A stretch of 64,000 nt of DNA, from assembly GCF_017353255.1 (NCBI RefSeq), contig NZ_JAFMYU010000006.1:124001-188000 (forward strand), given 5' to 3'. Shown here piece by piece: positions 31,946-41,473 of this stretch. The notes under the pieces were generated by a model. The model ran no database searches. It had not been told where the DNA came from and saw only the letters and a program-made list of their open reading frames with translations. The stretch is from Fibrella aquatilis. GTDB taxonomy: Bacteria > Bacteroidota > Bacteroidia > Cytophagales > Spirosomataceae. Position 1 is the stretch's first letter, and each line of letters begins with the position of its first letter. Made by a program: the position numbers and the translations under genes.

Positions 31946-33756
31946 CGTAAAGGCTGCATACTGATTTGCAGCCTAGCCCCGGTAGCGTAGAACAGACGTT
32001 TTCCGGAGGCGTAACGTACCTGCCCGGCTAGCGCCTGCACATTGGCGGGGATCGTAATGGCGTGTCCAATGCGTACCATGTCGAAACGGTTGGGTACTCG
32101 GTTGGCCGACCAGACGGAGGGATCATTCCAGTTGCCAACTTTGGTTGTGCTCAGGTCGCCGTCGTAGGTATAAACGGTATACACATCGCGGAGGCATTGC
32201 TTGCTGTCGGTAACCACGTAAGTCTGTACCGTGCCTGCTGACGGGGTCACTGTCAGCGTACGGCCCACGGCAGTAAACGTGCTGCTGGCGGGATTACTCC
32301 ACTGGTAATCGGCTATAAACGAAGCTGTTAGTGTGACAGATTGACCTGCTGTATTAGTCAGCGACTGCGTTTTGCTCACGTCTTTCATAAGCGTAAACTG
32401 ATCCGTTACCACACCGAAACTGGGGGCATTGGCTTGGATAAATTTGGCATCGAGCCGGTTGTCTTCCACCTCCATATAGAACGACCCGCCCACGTTTTTT
32501 TCCGTAAAAGCCATCACAGGGTGGTTACCCAGACCGGCAATTTTGCCCAGCTGCCCGGCCGACCCCGACACCACATAGACCGTGCCCTGCTTCTGCTTCG
32601 CCGACTTCCGGAGGTAGGGACACGAGTTGGCAGAACCGTCGTAGCGGCCCGAACTGGCATCGGCAGGGTAGCGAAAGTTGGCGGGGCTGGCCGCAAACTC
32701 AGCCATGGGGCCGCGGTGGTCATGAATCGGGTACGACCGTTCGTAGACGTGACTATGCCCCGTGACCACCATATCGACACCAAACCGCTCCAGGATGGGG
32801 TTCACCCGCTGCCGAATGGCAATCAGGTCGCCCTCTGTTTCGGAGTTATGCGACCCCTGCGTATAGGGCGGAAAGTGGAGGTAGACGATGGTCCATTTTT
32901 TGGTGTTGGCCGTCAGGTCCTGCTTCAGCCAAATGGCCTGCGGGTGGTTTAGCGTGTCGTCGTATACTTTCTTTTGCATGCCGCCCACGGTGCGGGTACC
33001 GTAGCCGTCGAGCATGACAAAATGGATGGGACCATAGTCGAACGAGTACCACTCCCGTGTGCCCGATGCCACCCCGCCTGCTTCGGCGTTGGCGGGCAGG
33101 GTGAATATAGAAAAGTAGGGAATAGCGTGGCTGGCGGCCAGAGCGGCACTGTTGATGTAGTCGTGGTTACCGGGAATAGTGAATAGAGTGGTGTTCTTCA
33201 GCAGGTTGTCGCGGTAGGGCTGAAAAAAGCTGTTCTGATACTGCGCATCGTCGCCGTCGTAGGCATTGTCGCCAATGAGCATCCAGAGGTCGGTGGGGGT
33301 AGTGCCCCGGTAGTTCAGAAAGCCCGTGTGGACGTTAGCCTGATTGGTATTAAGCACCCCGCAGTCGCCAAAAGACGCAATACGCAGGGGGCGTTTGGTG
33401 GTGGCGGGCGGGTTGGTCTGGAAGAAGTTGGCGGTGGTTTGTTCCATAACGGCCGTGGTGGTCCCCACGCCATAGTAGTACCGCTGGTCGGGTAACAGGT
33501 TTGTCAGTTGTAATTCGTGCTCGGTGGTGCTGGCCGTTTCACTCATTACACCGGTAAGGCTACTGGCCGACAGGCCGTAGGTAACCCGACCAACGCTGGT
33601 CAGGTCGGTGCGCCAGCGGATGGTCATGGTGGTGGTCGTACACAGTTGCAGGTATGGTCCACGGGTAATGACGGGCGTCTGGGCCGATACCGTGTCGTAA
33701 GAAGTACTTACCAGCAGCGCAGTAACCACGACAAACCATCGCTTTATAAGTTTCAT
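31942..33756 (-). CDS. secreted purple acid phosphatase-like metallophosphoesterase
   Basis: 604 residues. A signal peptide (to about VSAQ) precedes an N-terminal Fn3-like domain (30-115, TPVITRGPYLQLCTTTTMTIRWRTD), typical of purple acid phosphatases. The catalytic domain has metal motifs IASFGDCG, IGDNAY, IPGNHDYINS, and VTGHSHVYERSYP. A PKD-like stretch (470-530) and a C-terminal beta module (VGNWNDPSVWSANRVPNRFDMVRIGHAITIP) follow, the latter common in exported Bacteroidota proteins. Hydrolyses phosphoesters outside the cytoplasm; the dinuclear metal site is inferred from the motifs. Confidence 0.88.
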   Translation of the reverse strand: MKLIKRWFVVVTALLVSTSYDTVSAQTPVITRGPYLQLCTTTTMTIRWRTDLTSVGRVTYGLSASSLTGVMSETASTTEHELQLTNLLPDQRYYYGVGTTTAVMEQTTANFFQTNPPATTKRPLRIASFGDCGVLNTNQANVHTGFLNYRGTTPTDLWMLIGDNAYDGDDAQYQNSFFQPYRDNLLKNTTLFTIPGNHDYINSAALAASHAIPYFSIFTLPANAEAGGVASGTREWYSFDYGPIHFVMLDGYGTRTVGGMQKKVYDDTLNHPQAIWLKQDLTANTKKWTIVYLHFPPYTQGSHNSETEGDLIAIRQRVNPILERFGVDMVVTGHSHVYERSYPIHDHRGPMAEFAASPANFRYPADASSGRYDGSANSCPYLRKSAKQKQGTVYVVSGSAGQLGKIAGLGNHPVMAFTEKNVGGSFYMEVEDNRLDAKFIQANAPSFGVVTDQFTLMKDVSKTQSLTNTAGQSVTLTASFIADYQWSNPASSTFTAVGRTLTVTPSAGTVQTYVVTDSKQCLRDVYTVYTYDGDLSTTKVGNWNDPSVWSANRVPNRFDMVRIGHAITIPANVQALAGQVRYASGKRLFYATGARLQISMQPLR

Positions 33757-33932
33757 TGTACTGACAGTCAGCTAGTTAATTATTGCAAGTTTGGTTTGAC
33801 AATAGTACGCAAAAATGTAGACGTTGGTAGTTGGCTGTTAGACCGTAGGCGGCTTGGCAACGACCCACTGGCCTGGTGCTGGTCTGGTAGTCACGTCTCG
33901 GCAACCAATATCCAGTGCCCATTAGATCGCCT

Positions 33933-33940
33933 TATTTTTG
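33933..33940 (+). promoter_or_regulatory. -7 promoter element (TATTTTTG)
   Basis: Exact TAnnTTTG 24 bases before ATG 33965, supporting that start over the in-frame 33938, which lies inside the promoter. Confidence 0.65.
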
Positions 33941-33964
33941 CACTTTTGCCCAAAATCGAACCTT

Positions 33965-34840
33965 ATGCAATCAACTAGACGTGACTTTCTGAAACAGGCG
34001 GGCCTGCTGTCGGCCAGTACTGTAGCTTTATCTACTTCCCTGACCGATGCCCTTGGTGGTTCGTTCAAAACGTACGGCCTGCAACTCTACAGTGTGCGCG
34101 ATGTGCTGCCTAATGATCCCAAAGGTGTGATGACCCAACTGGCCAACATGGGCTACAAGCAATTTGAAAGCTACCAGGGGCAACAGGGCTTTTTGTGGGG
34201 CATGGAACCCGCCGCCATGAAATCATTTCTCGATGGTATCGGTGTGCGCATGGTCAGCACTCACTTCGATTTTAAGGGCGCTTCGGAAAACCCGGATACC
34301 CTAAGCAAATACATCGACATGGCCAGCGGCGCGGGGCTGAAATACATGCTCTGCCCCTACATCGGTCCCCAAAAAACGTGGGACGACTGGAAGCGCGTGG
34401 CCGACAGCTTCAACCGCGTGGGTGAGGCCGTGCGGAATTCAGGTTCAGGCCTGAAATTCGGGTACCACAACCACGACTACTCGTTCAAAACGCAGGACGG
34501 CAAACTGCCGCAGGAATACCTGTTGACCAATACCGACCCGCTCAACGTGATGTTTGAACTGGACATGTGCTGGATAGAAGCGGCGGGCCAGAATGCAGTA
34601 GATCACCTCAAGAAGCACGGCAGCCGCTACGAGCTTTGTCACATCAAAGACTACAAACGCGAGGGGACCAAGGTGGTGCAGCAGAACCTAGGCGAGGGCA
34701 TCGTGAACTACAAAGCCATCCTGAAACAGGCCCGCAAAAGCGGTATGAAGTATTTCCTGGTAGAGCAGGAAGAGTACCCAAAAGCACCCATGAACAGCAT
34801 GGAAGCCGATTCGGCCTATATGAAGGCATTGCGAGTTTGA
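33965..34840 (+). CDS. Tat-exported sugar phosphate isomerase/epimerase (xylose isomerase-like TIM barrel)
   Basis: 291 residues. Tat signal (STRRDFLKQAGLLSASTVAL), then an AP-endonuclease-2/xylose isomerase-like TIM barrel beginning TYGLQLYSVRDVL. Metal-ligand candidates: Glu in QFESYQG, His in MVSTHFDF, FGYHNHDYSF, MFELDMCWIEAAG, HIKDYK and LVEQEEYPKA at the end. This exported group is common in Bacteroidota and probably acts on 3-keto or similar sugars in the periplasm; the substrate is unknown. Confidence 0.88.
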   Translation: MQSTRRDFLKQAGLLSASTVALSTSLTDALGGSFKTYGLQLYSVRDVLPNDPKGVMTQLANMGYKQFESYQGQQGFLWGMEPAAMKSFLDGIGVRMVSTHFDFKGASENPDTLSKYIDMASGAGLKYMLCPYIGPQKTWDDWKRVADSFNRVGEAVRNSGSGLKFGYHNHDYSFKTQDGKLPQEYLLTNTDPLNVMFELDMCWIEAAGQNAVDHLKKHGSRYELCHIKDYKREGTKVVQQNLGEGIVNYKAILKQARKSGMKYFLVEQEEYPKAPMNSMEADSAYMKALRV

Positions 34841-34968
34841 TTGGTCATTCAATGGTCATTCGCTGCGCTGTCATTTGCCTACGGCGTCATTCAGTAGTCA
34901 TTCGTTATAGACTATTGAATGACGCCGTAGGCAAATGACAGCGCAGCGAATGACCATTGAATGACCAA
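34841..34968. repeat. perfect 53-bp inverted repeat between convergent genes
   Basis: Arms 34841-34893 and 34916-34968 are complementary at all 53 positions, with a 22-nt loop containing a further 5-bp stem. It begins at the base after the isomerase stop and ends 3 bases before the opposing gene's stop. Internal tandem word GTCATTC; the string GGTCATTCGCTGCG is shared with palindrome 42080-42132. Confidence 0.92.
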
Positions 34969-34971
34969 TGA

Positions 34972-36021
34972 CTAATTTTCTTCCCGCGCCTGGAAGAGCC
35001 TTTTTAGCCAGCTTTTCTTTTCAACAATATCTGCCTGCTCTTCGTCCTCGTCACCCACTTGGCGGGCTAATTTTTTCAGGTCGGGTTGGCCCGCGTCTAC
35101 CCAGCAGGTGTACCAGAAATCGCCGACCATTTTTATGGATGCCCGCATTTGTCGCTCCACCTGCCCACGCAGGCGCTCGTGATACCGCGCCGAAAATGCC
35201 GCCGAATACACCTTGATTGTCTGACCATTGCGGTCTTCAAAGTTCCACTTGCCCGCCTCACCCAGTTCGGTAGTGAGATTGCGCTCCATTAATAGGACAG
35301 AATCAAGCGCGGCGTGGGCATCGAAAACGGCTCGCCAGGCTCGCTGTTGAGGCTTTTCGAGGTAATCGGCGGGGCCAACTACCCAGTCGTAATCAGCAGA
35401 AAACAGTTCAGGCAGACGCGATTCCCAGAACCCGTGAATACCCGTTTGATTGGTTAGCTGCCCGTTGTAGTTGCGGGTGGTGTGCAGCGGCACGTTGGCG
35501 TCGGCAATGTAGTGACCAATGTCGGCCGAGAGGCGGAGGATTTTGCGGACGTTACCTTCCTTAAACGCCTCTGTTAGCTGGTATTTCACCAACTGAATAT
35601 GCCAGGGCACAATGCCATGCATGGCCAGGGTGTCGGCCCCAAATTTCGCTGCTGCCGCCGACCAGGACCGGGGCAGGGTTTCGCGGGTGGTGTCGGCATA
35701 GATGTCGAGGTCGATGAAGTGGCGCGGAGCCTCGTCCACTACGGCATAGCGTCGCTTGTCGGGATTGATGGCATTGTCGGTCAAAAACTGAATGCGACTT
35801 TTGTAGAGCGGCATCATCTCAGGTGGCAGGGTAAACACGGCCATGCGGTTGATCTGCTGATGGGCAAAGAACCCCCACTGTGGTGCCATCCTGATGGGCT
35901 TTGGGTTAGCTCGTAACGGAGCAATGGCAAACAGGCAGACAAGCGCAAGGCAAGCCCGCAAAAAATATTTTTCGTGAAAAATATACCGCCAAATACTATT
36001 CCTGTACATTTGTTCAGTCAT
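34972..36021 (-). CDS. zinc-dependent phospholipase C / S1-P1 nuclease-like secreted protein
   Basis: 349 residues from ATG 36021 (36009 also possible). Signal segment FLRACLALVCLFAIAPLRA. Zinc-ligand pattern of the family: WGFFAHQQINR (Trp and His at the mature N-terminus), APRHFIDLDIY, and SADIGHYIADANVPLHTTRNYNGQLT with HGFWES. The C-terminal 60 residues are charged (EDEEQADIVEKK). Expected to be a periplasmic zinc phosphodiesterase; lipid or nucleic-acid substrate not decidable here. Confidence 0.8.
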   Translation of the reverse strand: MTEQMYRNSIWRYIFHEKYFLRACLALVCLFAIAPLRANPKPIRMAPQWGFFAHQQINRMAVFTLPPEMMPLYKSRIQFLTDNAINPDKRRYAVVDEAPRHFIDLDIYADTTRETLPRSWSAAAAKFGADTLAMHGIVPWHIQLVKYQLTEAFKEGNVRKILRLSADIGHYIADANVPLHTTRNYNGQLTNQTGIHGFWESRLPELFSADYDWVVGPADYLEKPQQRAWRAVFDAHAALDSVLLMERNLTTELGEAGKWNFEDRNGQTIKVYSAAFSARYHERLRGQVERQMRASIKMVGDFWYTCWVDAGQPDLKKLARQVGDEDEEQADIVEKKSWLKRLFQAREEN

Positions 36022-36111
36022 GGTACTATTTGAAGACAAAATAAGATGTATCAAATAAAAGCATGACAAATAGCAAAGAAAATTCTGTCAAACCACATAA
36101 TTGCCAAAGTA

Positions 36112-36510
36112 ATGCAACGCGAATCTAAAGGATATGCCCTCATCGTAGGCCTGTTTTGTATCCTCGGTTTATTAATATATGGTGCCTATTCACCCGCTCG
36201 CAAAGCCCAGAAACAGCAGATTTTCTGCTTTTCTTTCGTGAAAGATGTAAAAACGCAAGCTGTTGAAAAGCATATGCGCGATTTTGCTACCCTAAAACAC
36301 GAAATTCCACAGGTCGTGGGCTACACGGCCGGAAAGACGTTTGTGGCAGGAACGACCAATCAGGACTACGATGCCATGCATTACCTGACCTTCCAAAGCG
36401 AAGAAGATATGAAGGCCTTCGCCCAAAGCGAAGCCTACAAAACCTTCGTTAACGAGAACAAAGCCAACTGGGCTAAGACCCTAGTGGTGAATGCTGAGAT
36501 TCAGCCGTAG
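36112..36510 (+). CDS. membrane-anchored Dabb (stress-responsive A/B barrel) protein
   Basis: 132 residues. One N-terminal membrane segment (YALIVGLFCILGLLIYGAY), then a ferredoxin-like Dabb domain (QIFCFSFVKDVKTQAVEKHMRDFATLKHEIPQVVGYTAGK, MHYLTFQSEEDMKAFAQSEAYKTFV). Dabb domains dimerise and have varied roles; an anchored form is less usual. The stop TAG is followed by ACCTTAGAC, the same ending word as after MscS. Confidence 0.8.
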   Translation: MQRESKGYALIVGLFCILGLLIYGAYSPARKAQKQQIFCFSFVKDVKTQAVEKHMRDFATLKHEIPQVVGYTAGKTFVAGTTNQDYDAMHYLTFQSEEDMKAFAQSEAYKTFVNENKANWAKTLVVNAEIQP

Positions 36511-36519
36511 ACCTTAGAC

Positions 36520-38253
36520 TCATTTTACCCGCTTGCCGGGAATGTTGCGGCCACCCTGGTGAAGCACCATGCCGTCTACTTCACCCTTATCGTTTTTCAC
36601 AAACGACACCTGCGCGTCAACCACTTTGTAGTAAAACTCGGTGGGCGATTGGGCGAAAATTTCAAACTGCTCCTGCCCTGTAGCCTGTGCCAGCAGGCGG
36701 CTACCCTGCTGCGTGACCTTGATAGAAAACGAAGGAGCCAGCTGATACTCACCCACATACGATGCCAACACGGTGCTGTCTACGGTGGCAGTTGTGGGTG
36801 CTGCGGCGGCTACGGGTTGGCCCAGTTCTGCTAGCTTAGCCAGGCCACCCGTGTTTTTTGGATTCAGTTCTACCGATTTCTTGTAGTCGCGGATGGCCTG
36901 AGCCTTGTCACCAGCTGCGAGATAGGCCTCGCCCCGGCTGTCGTAAACGTTAAACGAAGTGGGGAATGCCTCGGCATTAAGGTCGAAGACGGTGATGGCT
37001 TCGGTTAGTTTTTTGCTGCCCAGCAACTCATAGCCCAGGCTGTTAATCGCCTCTTCGCTGACATCATAGGCTTTATTGGCCCGCCAGCCCGCAAATTTCT
37101 GCCGTACGGTAGCCACCGGATCTGTCAGCGCCGATTGGCGAAGCAGATCAACGATGGGCTTTTTGGGAGCCTGCACGGGCTGATCATACAGGATACGGAG
37201 AATATTGCGGCGCATGTCGCCAAGGGGAGCACCGCCCGTGTTGTTGAGCAGCACGACCAGTTGTTTATCCTGCGGAAGCCGACTGATGTCTGTGTTGAAA
37301 CCATTGATGCCCCCGCCGTGACCAATAACCAGCAGACTGTCTTTGCGGTCGCCCACTTTAGTCTTACCCACGCCCCAGCCATAGGCATAGCCATCTCTAA
37401 ACGGCGTAAACATGGCGGTTTTTCCCTTTGCCGACACTAGTTTATCTGTATACAGCGCCTGGTCCCATTTGTACAGATCTTCGACGGTAGAATACAACGA
37501 CCCCGCCGCGTAGGGAATTGACATGTCCAGATAGGGCGCATTTATGTAGCTGCCACCTGCTTTTTCGTACCCAGCCGCGCGTTTAGGCATAATTGGCGCA
37601 AACAGGTCATAGCCCGTATCCTTCATTTGCAGTGGTGAAAGAATGTTTTCCTGCAAGACCTGCGCGTAAGGCTTACCTGTCAATTTTTCGATGAGCACAC
37701 CCAGCAAAAAATAGCCCGAATTACTGTACGAAAACTTGCTACCCGGCTCGAACTCCAGCGGCATATCCTGGAATTTCTTCACGAACGCTGTGGGCGTAGA
37801 TGGCTCGCGGGATTGGTTTTCAAAGAACCCCGGAAAGCTGGTGTAGTTGGGAATGCCTGCTGTGTGGGTGAGCAGGTGATGCGTAGTGATCTTGTCACCG
37901 GTGGCTTTAGGATAGTCGGGCAGGTAGGTGGTGATGGGGTCGGTTAGCTTCAGTTTTCCCTGCTCTACCAGCTGCATGATGAGCATGGCTGTAAACTGCT
38001 TGGTGATGGACCCCAGCCGGAACCTGGTGTCGGGCGTGTTGGCAATGGCCCACTCCATATTGGCCATGCCATAGCCTTTCTTAAAGATGACCTGCCCTTT
38101 TTCGGCCACGAGTATGGTGCCGTTAAACTGCTTGTTATCAACATATTGCCGGACAAGATCGTCAATTTTAGCGGCCTTGGTCTGGGCAAATGACAGTCCG
38201 TGGCTGAGTAGTAGCAGCCCAATGGCGAGTCCTATACGTATGCGTGCGTTCAT
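36520..38253 (-). CDS. secreted serine hydrolase (beta-lactamase/DD-peptidase fold) with TPR
   Basis: 577 residues, signal peptide to about FAQ. Class C beta-lactamase-like domain (25-350): SITKQF (Ser-x-x-Lys), YSNSGYFLLG (Tyr-x-Asn) and GHGGGINGF (His-x-Gly third motif). A TPR-like pair (about 395-475: DSRGEAYLAAGDKAQAIRDYKKSVELNP) and a C-terminal beta domain (DUF3471-like, YVGEYQLAPSFSIKVTQQG) follow. Likely a peptidase or esterase of the cell envelope; the substrate is unknown. Confidence 0.87.
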   Translation of the reverse strand: MNARIRIGLAIGLLLLSHGLSFAQTKAAKIDDLVRQYVDNKQFNGTILVAEKGQVIFKKGYGMANMEWAIANTPDTRFRLGSITKQFTAMLIMQLVEQGKLKLTDPITTYLPDYPKATGDKITTHHLLTHTAGIPNYTSFPGFFENQSREPSTPTAFVKKFQDMPLEFEPGSKFSYSNSGYFLLGVLIEKLTGKPYAQVLQENILSPLQMKDTGYDLFAPIMPKRAAGYEKAGGSYINAPYLDMSIPYAAGSLYSTVEDLYKWDQALYTDKLVSAKGKTAMFTPFRDGYAYGWGVGKTKVGDRKDSLLVIGHGGGINGFNTDISRLPQDKQLVVLLNNTGGAPLGDMRRNILRILYDQPVQAPKKPIVDLLRQSALTDPVATVRQKFAGWRANKAYDVSEEAINSLGYELLGSKKLTEAITVFDLNAEAFPTSFNVYDSRGEAYLAAGDKAQAIRDYKKSVELNPKNTGGLAKLAELGQPVAAAAPTTATVDSTVLASYVGEYQLAPSFSIKVTQQGSRLLAQATGQEQFEIFAQSPTEFYYKVVDAQVSFVKNDKGEVDGMVLHQGGRNIPGKRVK

Positions 38254-38337
38254 GTGCTAAGTGGGGTATGATCCAATCAATAGCACAAGGTATACCGACG
38301 CAGGAAAGAGGGGTATAGAAATTGGATGAACGGGGGG

Positions 38338-38452
38338 AGAAATGTACAATGTATAATGAACAATGTACAATGGGCTGACGCATGGGTGTGCTCGCATAAG
38401 CGGTCCGCCGCCCGGCCCATTGTACATTGTTCATTATACATTGTACATTTCT
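38338..38452. repeat. perfect 38-bp inverted repeat downstream of hemH
   Basis: Arms 38338-38375 and 38415-38452 are fully complementary with a 39-nt loop. The word ATGTACAATG is shared with 21618-21740. The right arm takes in two bases of the hemH stop codon (38451-38453). Confidence 0.9.
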
Positions 38453-39524
38453 AGCCCTTCACCAAATCAACCACGGTCTCAATCCAGAGCGGGCTGTCGT
38501 TGAGGCTTTCGACGAGTTGCCAGTGGGTGCCGCCGGCTTCTTCAAAGATCTCTTTGTACTCCTCGCCTACTTCAATGGTGGTTTCCAGGCAATCGGCTAC
38601 GAAGGCGGGCGAAAAGGCCAGTACACTCTTGATGCCTTTGCCCGGCATCTCCTTAATGATGTCGTCGGTGTAGGGCTTAATCCAGGGGTCGTTGCCCAGC
38701 CGCGACTGGAAACTGGTGGTGTATTTGCCTTCGGGAATGTTCAGCGCTTTCACCAGCAGGCGGGTAGTTTCAAAGCACTGAGCGCGGTAACAATACTGAT
38801 TATCAGCACGTAATGATTCGCAGCACGCCCCAAATTTGCACACCGCCTTGCTCACGTCGCCCTTGCGGATCTGGCGTTCGGGCAGGCCGTGGTAGCTGAA
38901 TAGAAAGTGGTCGAACTCGTGGGTAGCCATGTAGTTGCGGGCATTCTGCGCAAACCCCTCGATGAACTTGGGGTGCTCTAAAAACCGATTCACAAACCGC
39001 ACCTTCGGAATTACCTGCCACGTTTTCAGGATATCCATCACTTTTTCATACACCGAACCGGTGCTGGCCGAAGCGTACTGCGGGAAAAACGGCAGCACCA
39101 CAATGTCGGTCAGGGCCAGTTTCTGAAACGCATCCAGGGCCGTGTCGATACTGGGGCTTTGGTAGCGCATGGCCAGTTTCACCACGTAATCGTCGCCGAG
39201 TTCGGCCTGCACCAGTTTCTCTACTTTGTAGCCGTAATATTTCAGCGGTGACCCCTGTTCGTCCCAGAGTTCTTTGTAGATCTTGGCCGATTTGGGCGCG
39301 CGAAACGGGGCGATAATGCCATTCACGAGCACGGTCCGCACGGCGTAGGGCACGTCGATGACGCGGCCATCCATCAGAAATTCGCGGAGGTATTTGCGCA
39401 CGTCGGGCACGGCCGGGCTGTCGGGCGTGCCGAGGTTAACCAGGAGTACGCCGGTTTTTCCGAGCGATTTTTGCCCCGACCCGTTGGCCGTTGACATGGG
39501 AGATTGTAAAGCAGTGGCTTCCAT
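38451..39524 (-). CDS. hemH: ferrochelatase
   Basis: 357 residues from ATG 39524. Family blocks: GVLLVNLGTPDSPAVPDVRKYLREFLMDGRVID, LPFFPQYASASTGSV, FSYHGLPERQIRKGD (metal-site His), TSFQSRLGNDPWIKPYTDD and FSPAFVADCLETTIEVGEEYKE (Glu). Inserts Fe2+ into protoporphyrin IX. It is the last gene of a minus-strand run, 31 bp after galD; whether it shares the aromatic operon's transcript is unclear. Confidence 0.95.
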   Translation of the reverse strand: MEATALQSPMSTANGSGQKSLGKTGVLLVNLGTPDSPAVPDVRKYLREFLMDGRVIDVPYAVRTVLVNGIIAPFRAPKSAKIYKELWDEQGSPLKYYGYKVEKLVQAELGDDYVVKLAMRYQSPSIDTALDAFQKLALTDIVVLPFFPQYASASTGSVYEKVMDILKTWQVIPKVRFVNRFLEHPKFIEGFAQNARNYMATHEFDHFLFSYHGLPERQIRKGDVSKAVCKFGACCESLRADNQYCYRAQCFETTRLLVKALNIPEGKYTTSFQSRLGNDPWIKPYTDDIIKEMPGKGIKSVLAFSPAFVADCLETTIEVGEEYKEIFEEAGGTHWQLVESLNDSPLWIETVVDLVKG

Positions 39525-39555
39525 AGGTGAATAACCCAATTTGGCCAAAATCGGT

Positions 39556-40653
39556 TTACTGCGGCACCAGCACCTCTCCCCGGCTCAGCAGCCGCGCCGT
39601 TCGGATCACGCCCGATTTGCCAACCTGCATTGTTCCGTTTTGGGTTGTGACATCGAGTTGCACCGTAAACTCGCCCGATGGGTGCTCAACAGAGTAGCCT
39701 GCTGCCGGGCTGGCAGGCAAAACAGCCACGCCCTCGGCTACAGAACCAGGCAGGAGGCAGGCCGTGGCGGTTGAAACGGCACCCAATACGCCAATGGCTT
39801 CGTGTACTGTATACGGAATGAAGGTGCGGGTACTGACCATGCCCCCCTGCCGGGGCGCGGCAATGAGACACAGCTTGGGCACGGTTTTGTTGGCCACATC
39901 GCCCAGGTTCATCAGTGGGCCAATGGCCAGCCGAACACGTTCGAGACGCTGCTTAAGTACCTCATTCGCTTCAAGTTGTCCCGGAGATTCATAGCCCGTC
40001 AGCCCCAGGTCGGTGGCACGGATAATCACTTCGGGCATACCGTTGTCAATGCAGGTTACGGCCAGGCTATCTACCACGTCGCGCACGTGGCCGGTGGGCA
40101 ACAAAGCCCCGCAACTCGACCCGGCAATGTCGAGGTAGTTGCAGAGGATGGGGGCGGCTGTTCCTGGTACGCCATCTACTTTGGCCTCGCCCACGCCTGC
40201 GTTCCCTGCATACGCCACGTATCCGCCCGGCGTTTGTACCGTTACCTCGCAGATTCCGCCCGTGTTGACCATATGAATGCGGGCGGTGGTGATGGGGTTA
40301 TCCGCCGGAAACAACCCCGATTCGATGGCAAACGGTAACACCGCCGCCAGCATATTGCCACAGTTTTGCCCGGCCGACACCCGCCCTTTTCCCAAAACGA
40401 CCTGGAGAAACAAATAGTCGAGATCGGCGGCGGGGTGGTCAGACAGACTAACCACGGCTATTTTGCTGGTCAATGAAGTAGCCCCCCCCAGCCCGTCGAT
40501 CTGGCGTGGATCGCCCATGCCCACGCCTTCCATGGCGGCCAGCAACAGCCGGTCACGCTCGATTGAGTTGGTAGGCAGGTCGTGGGCGTTGAAAAACAAC
40601 CCCTTAGACGAGCCGCCCCGAAAGTGCATGTAAGGAATGGCGATTTGTGGCAT
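39556..40653 (-). CDS. galD: PrpF/GalD-type 4-oxalomesaconate tautomerase
   Basis: 365 residues, PrpF fold. Diagnostic start IPYMHFRGGSSKGLFF and DPRQIDGLGGATSLTSK; Cys in SAGQNCGNMLAAVLPFAIESG and a second half with GSSCGALLPTGHVRDVVD. GalD converts the keto to the enol form of 4-oxalomesaconate after gallate ring cleavage. The start overlaps the stop of the DUF1932 gene (TAATG). Placement beside GalB and LigK homologues supports this over aconitate isomerase. Confidence 0.85.
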   Translation of the reverse strand: MPQIAIPYMHFRGGSSKGLFFNAHDLPTNSIERDRLLLAAMEGVGMGDPRQIDGLGGATSLTSKIAVVSLSDHPAADLDYLFLQVVLGKGRVSAGQNCGNMLAAVLPFAIESGLFPADNPITTARIHMVNTGGICEVTVQTPGGYVAYAGNAGVGEAKVDGVPGTAAPILCNYLDIAGSSCGALLPTGHVRDVVDSLAVTCIDNGMPEVIIRATDLGLTGYESPGQLEANEVLKQRLERVRLAIGPLMNLGDVANKTVPKLCLIAAPRQGGMVSTRTFIPYTVHEAIGVLGAVSTATACLLPGSVAEGVAVLPASPAAGYSVEHPSGEFTVQLDVTTQNGTMQVGKSGVIRTARLLSRGEVLVPQ

Positions 40654-41435
40654 TACGATGGGTCGATCAGGTTTTGTAAACTCGTGAGCGTAGCCGCCGA
40701 CATAATGGGGTCGACGTCTTGGGCGGTCAACATAGCTACGACGGCTTCCAACTCGTGGCTACGGCGGAGGGCGTGGGTTTTGCTGCCTTCTAGAAACCGG
40801 TCGATCAGCGCGTCGTTGCCTCCAATCAACGTGCCGATCTGCTCACGGATATAAGGTTCCAGCCCGAACGAACGCCCTGCTGTTATGGCCTCGCCAATGA
40901 CGGCAGCAAGGCCCTTGTAGACGATGGAACGCAGCAATTTTCGCGTGGCGGCATCGCCCATTGTGCCAGTTACTACGCTGATAATCAGGCCTAACGGACA
41001 AAATTTTTCGGCAAACAAAGCTGCCCCCGGACCCGATATCAGCAAGGGTGTCAGGATGCCTTTGGGGGGGACGGGGGCCATAATGGCCACGTCGACTGCC
41101 AACGCACCCGATGGCTCGATGAGGGCGGCAACGGCTTGCTTGGTGCCCGGCGAGGCGGTGTTCATTTCGGCGTAAAGTTGCCCCGGCTTTAGTACGGGCA
41201 ATACCTCAGCGGCTACCGTTTCGGCCACTGCCGAGAGGTTCACACTGAAGATAATATCGGCCCCCTGCGCTGCCTCGGCATTGCTTGCCGCCTGCCGTAC
41301 CGAAGGATGCAGCGCCCGTTTCAATGCCGGGCCAGTCCAGGCTGGATCATAACCCGTTACGGTTACACCTAAATCGACCAGATCATTGGCGAAGTGGCTG
41401 CCTGCTTCACCCAGGCCTAAGATGGCTATCTGCAT
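40653..41435 (-). CDS. NAD(P)-binding DUF1932 dehydrogenase
   Basis: 260 residues from ATG 41435. Rossmann start MQIAILGLGEAGSHFANDLVDLG (GxGxxG), then 6-phosphogluconate/3-hydroxyisobutyrate dehydrogenase-like features (MNTASPGTK, VDVAIMAPVPPKG, NAD(P) half) and a C-terminal DUF1932 helical domain (RKLLRSIVYKGLAAVIGEAITAGRSFGLEPYIREQIG). Homologues occur in aromatic clusters. The gallate route as known needs no oxidoreductase, so its step is uncertain: a methylated or aldehyde intermediate is possible. Confidence 0.8.
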   Translation of the reverse strand: MQIAILGLGEAGSHFANDLVDLGVTVTGYDPAWTGPALKRALHPSVRQAASNAEAAQGADIIFSVNLSAVAETVAAEVLPVLKPGQLYAEMNTASPGTKQAVAALIEPSGALAVDVAIMAPVPPKGILTPLLISGPGAALFAEKFCPLGLIISVVTGTMGDAATRKLLRSIVYKGLAAVIGEAITAGRSFGLEPYIREQIGTLIGGNDALIDRFLEGSKTHALRRSHELEAVVAMLTAQDVDPIMSAATLTSLQNLIDPS

Positions 41436-41473
41436 AATTTCAGTGAGTGATTGAGTGAATGAGCGAATTATGT

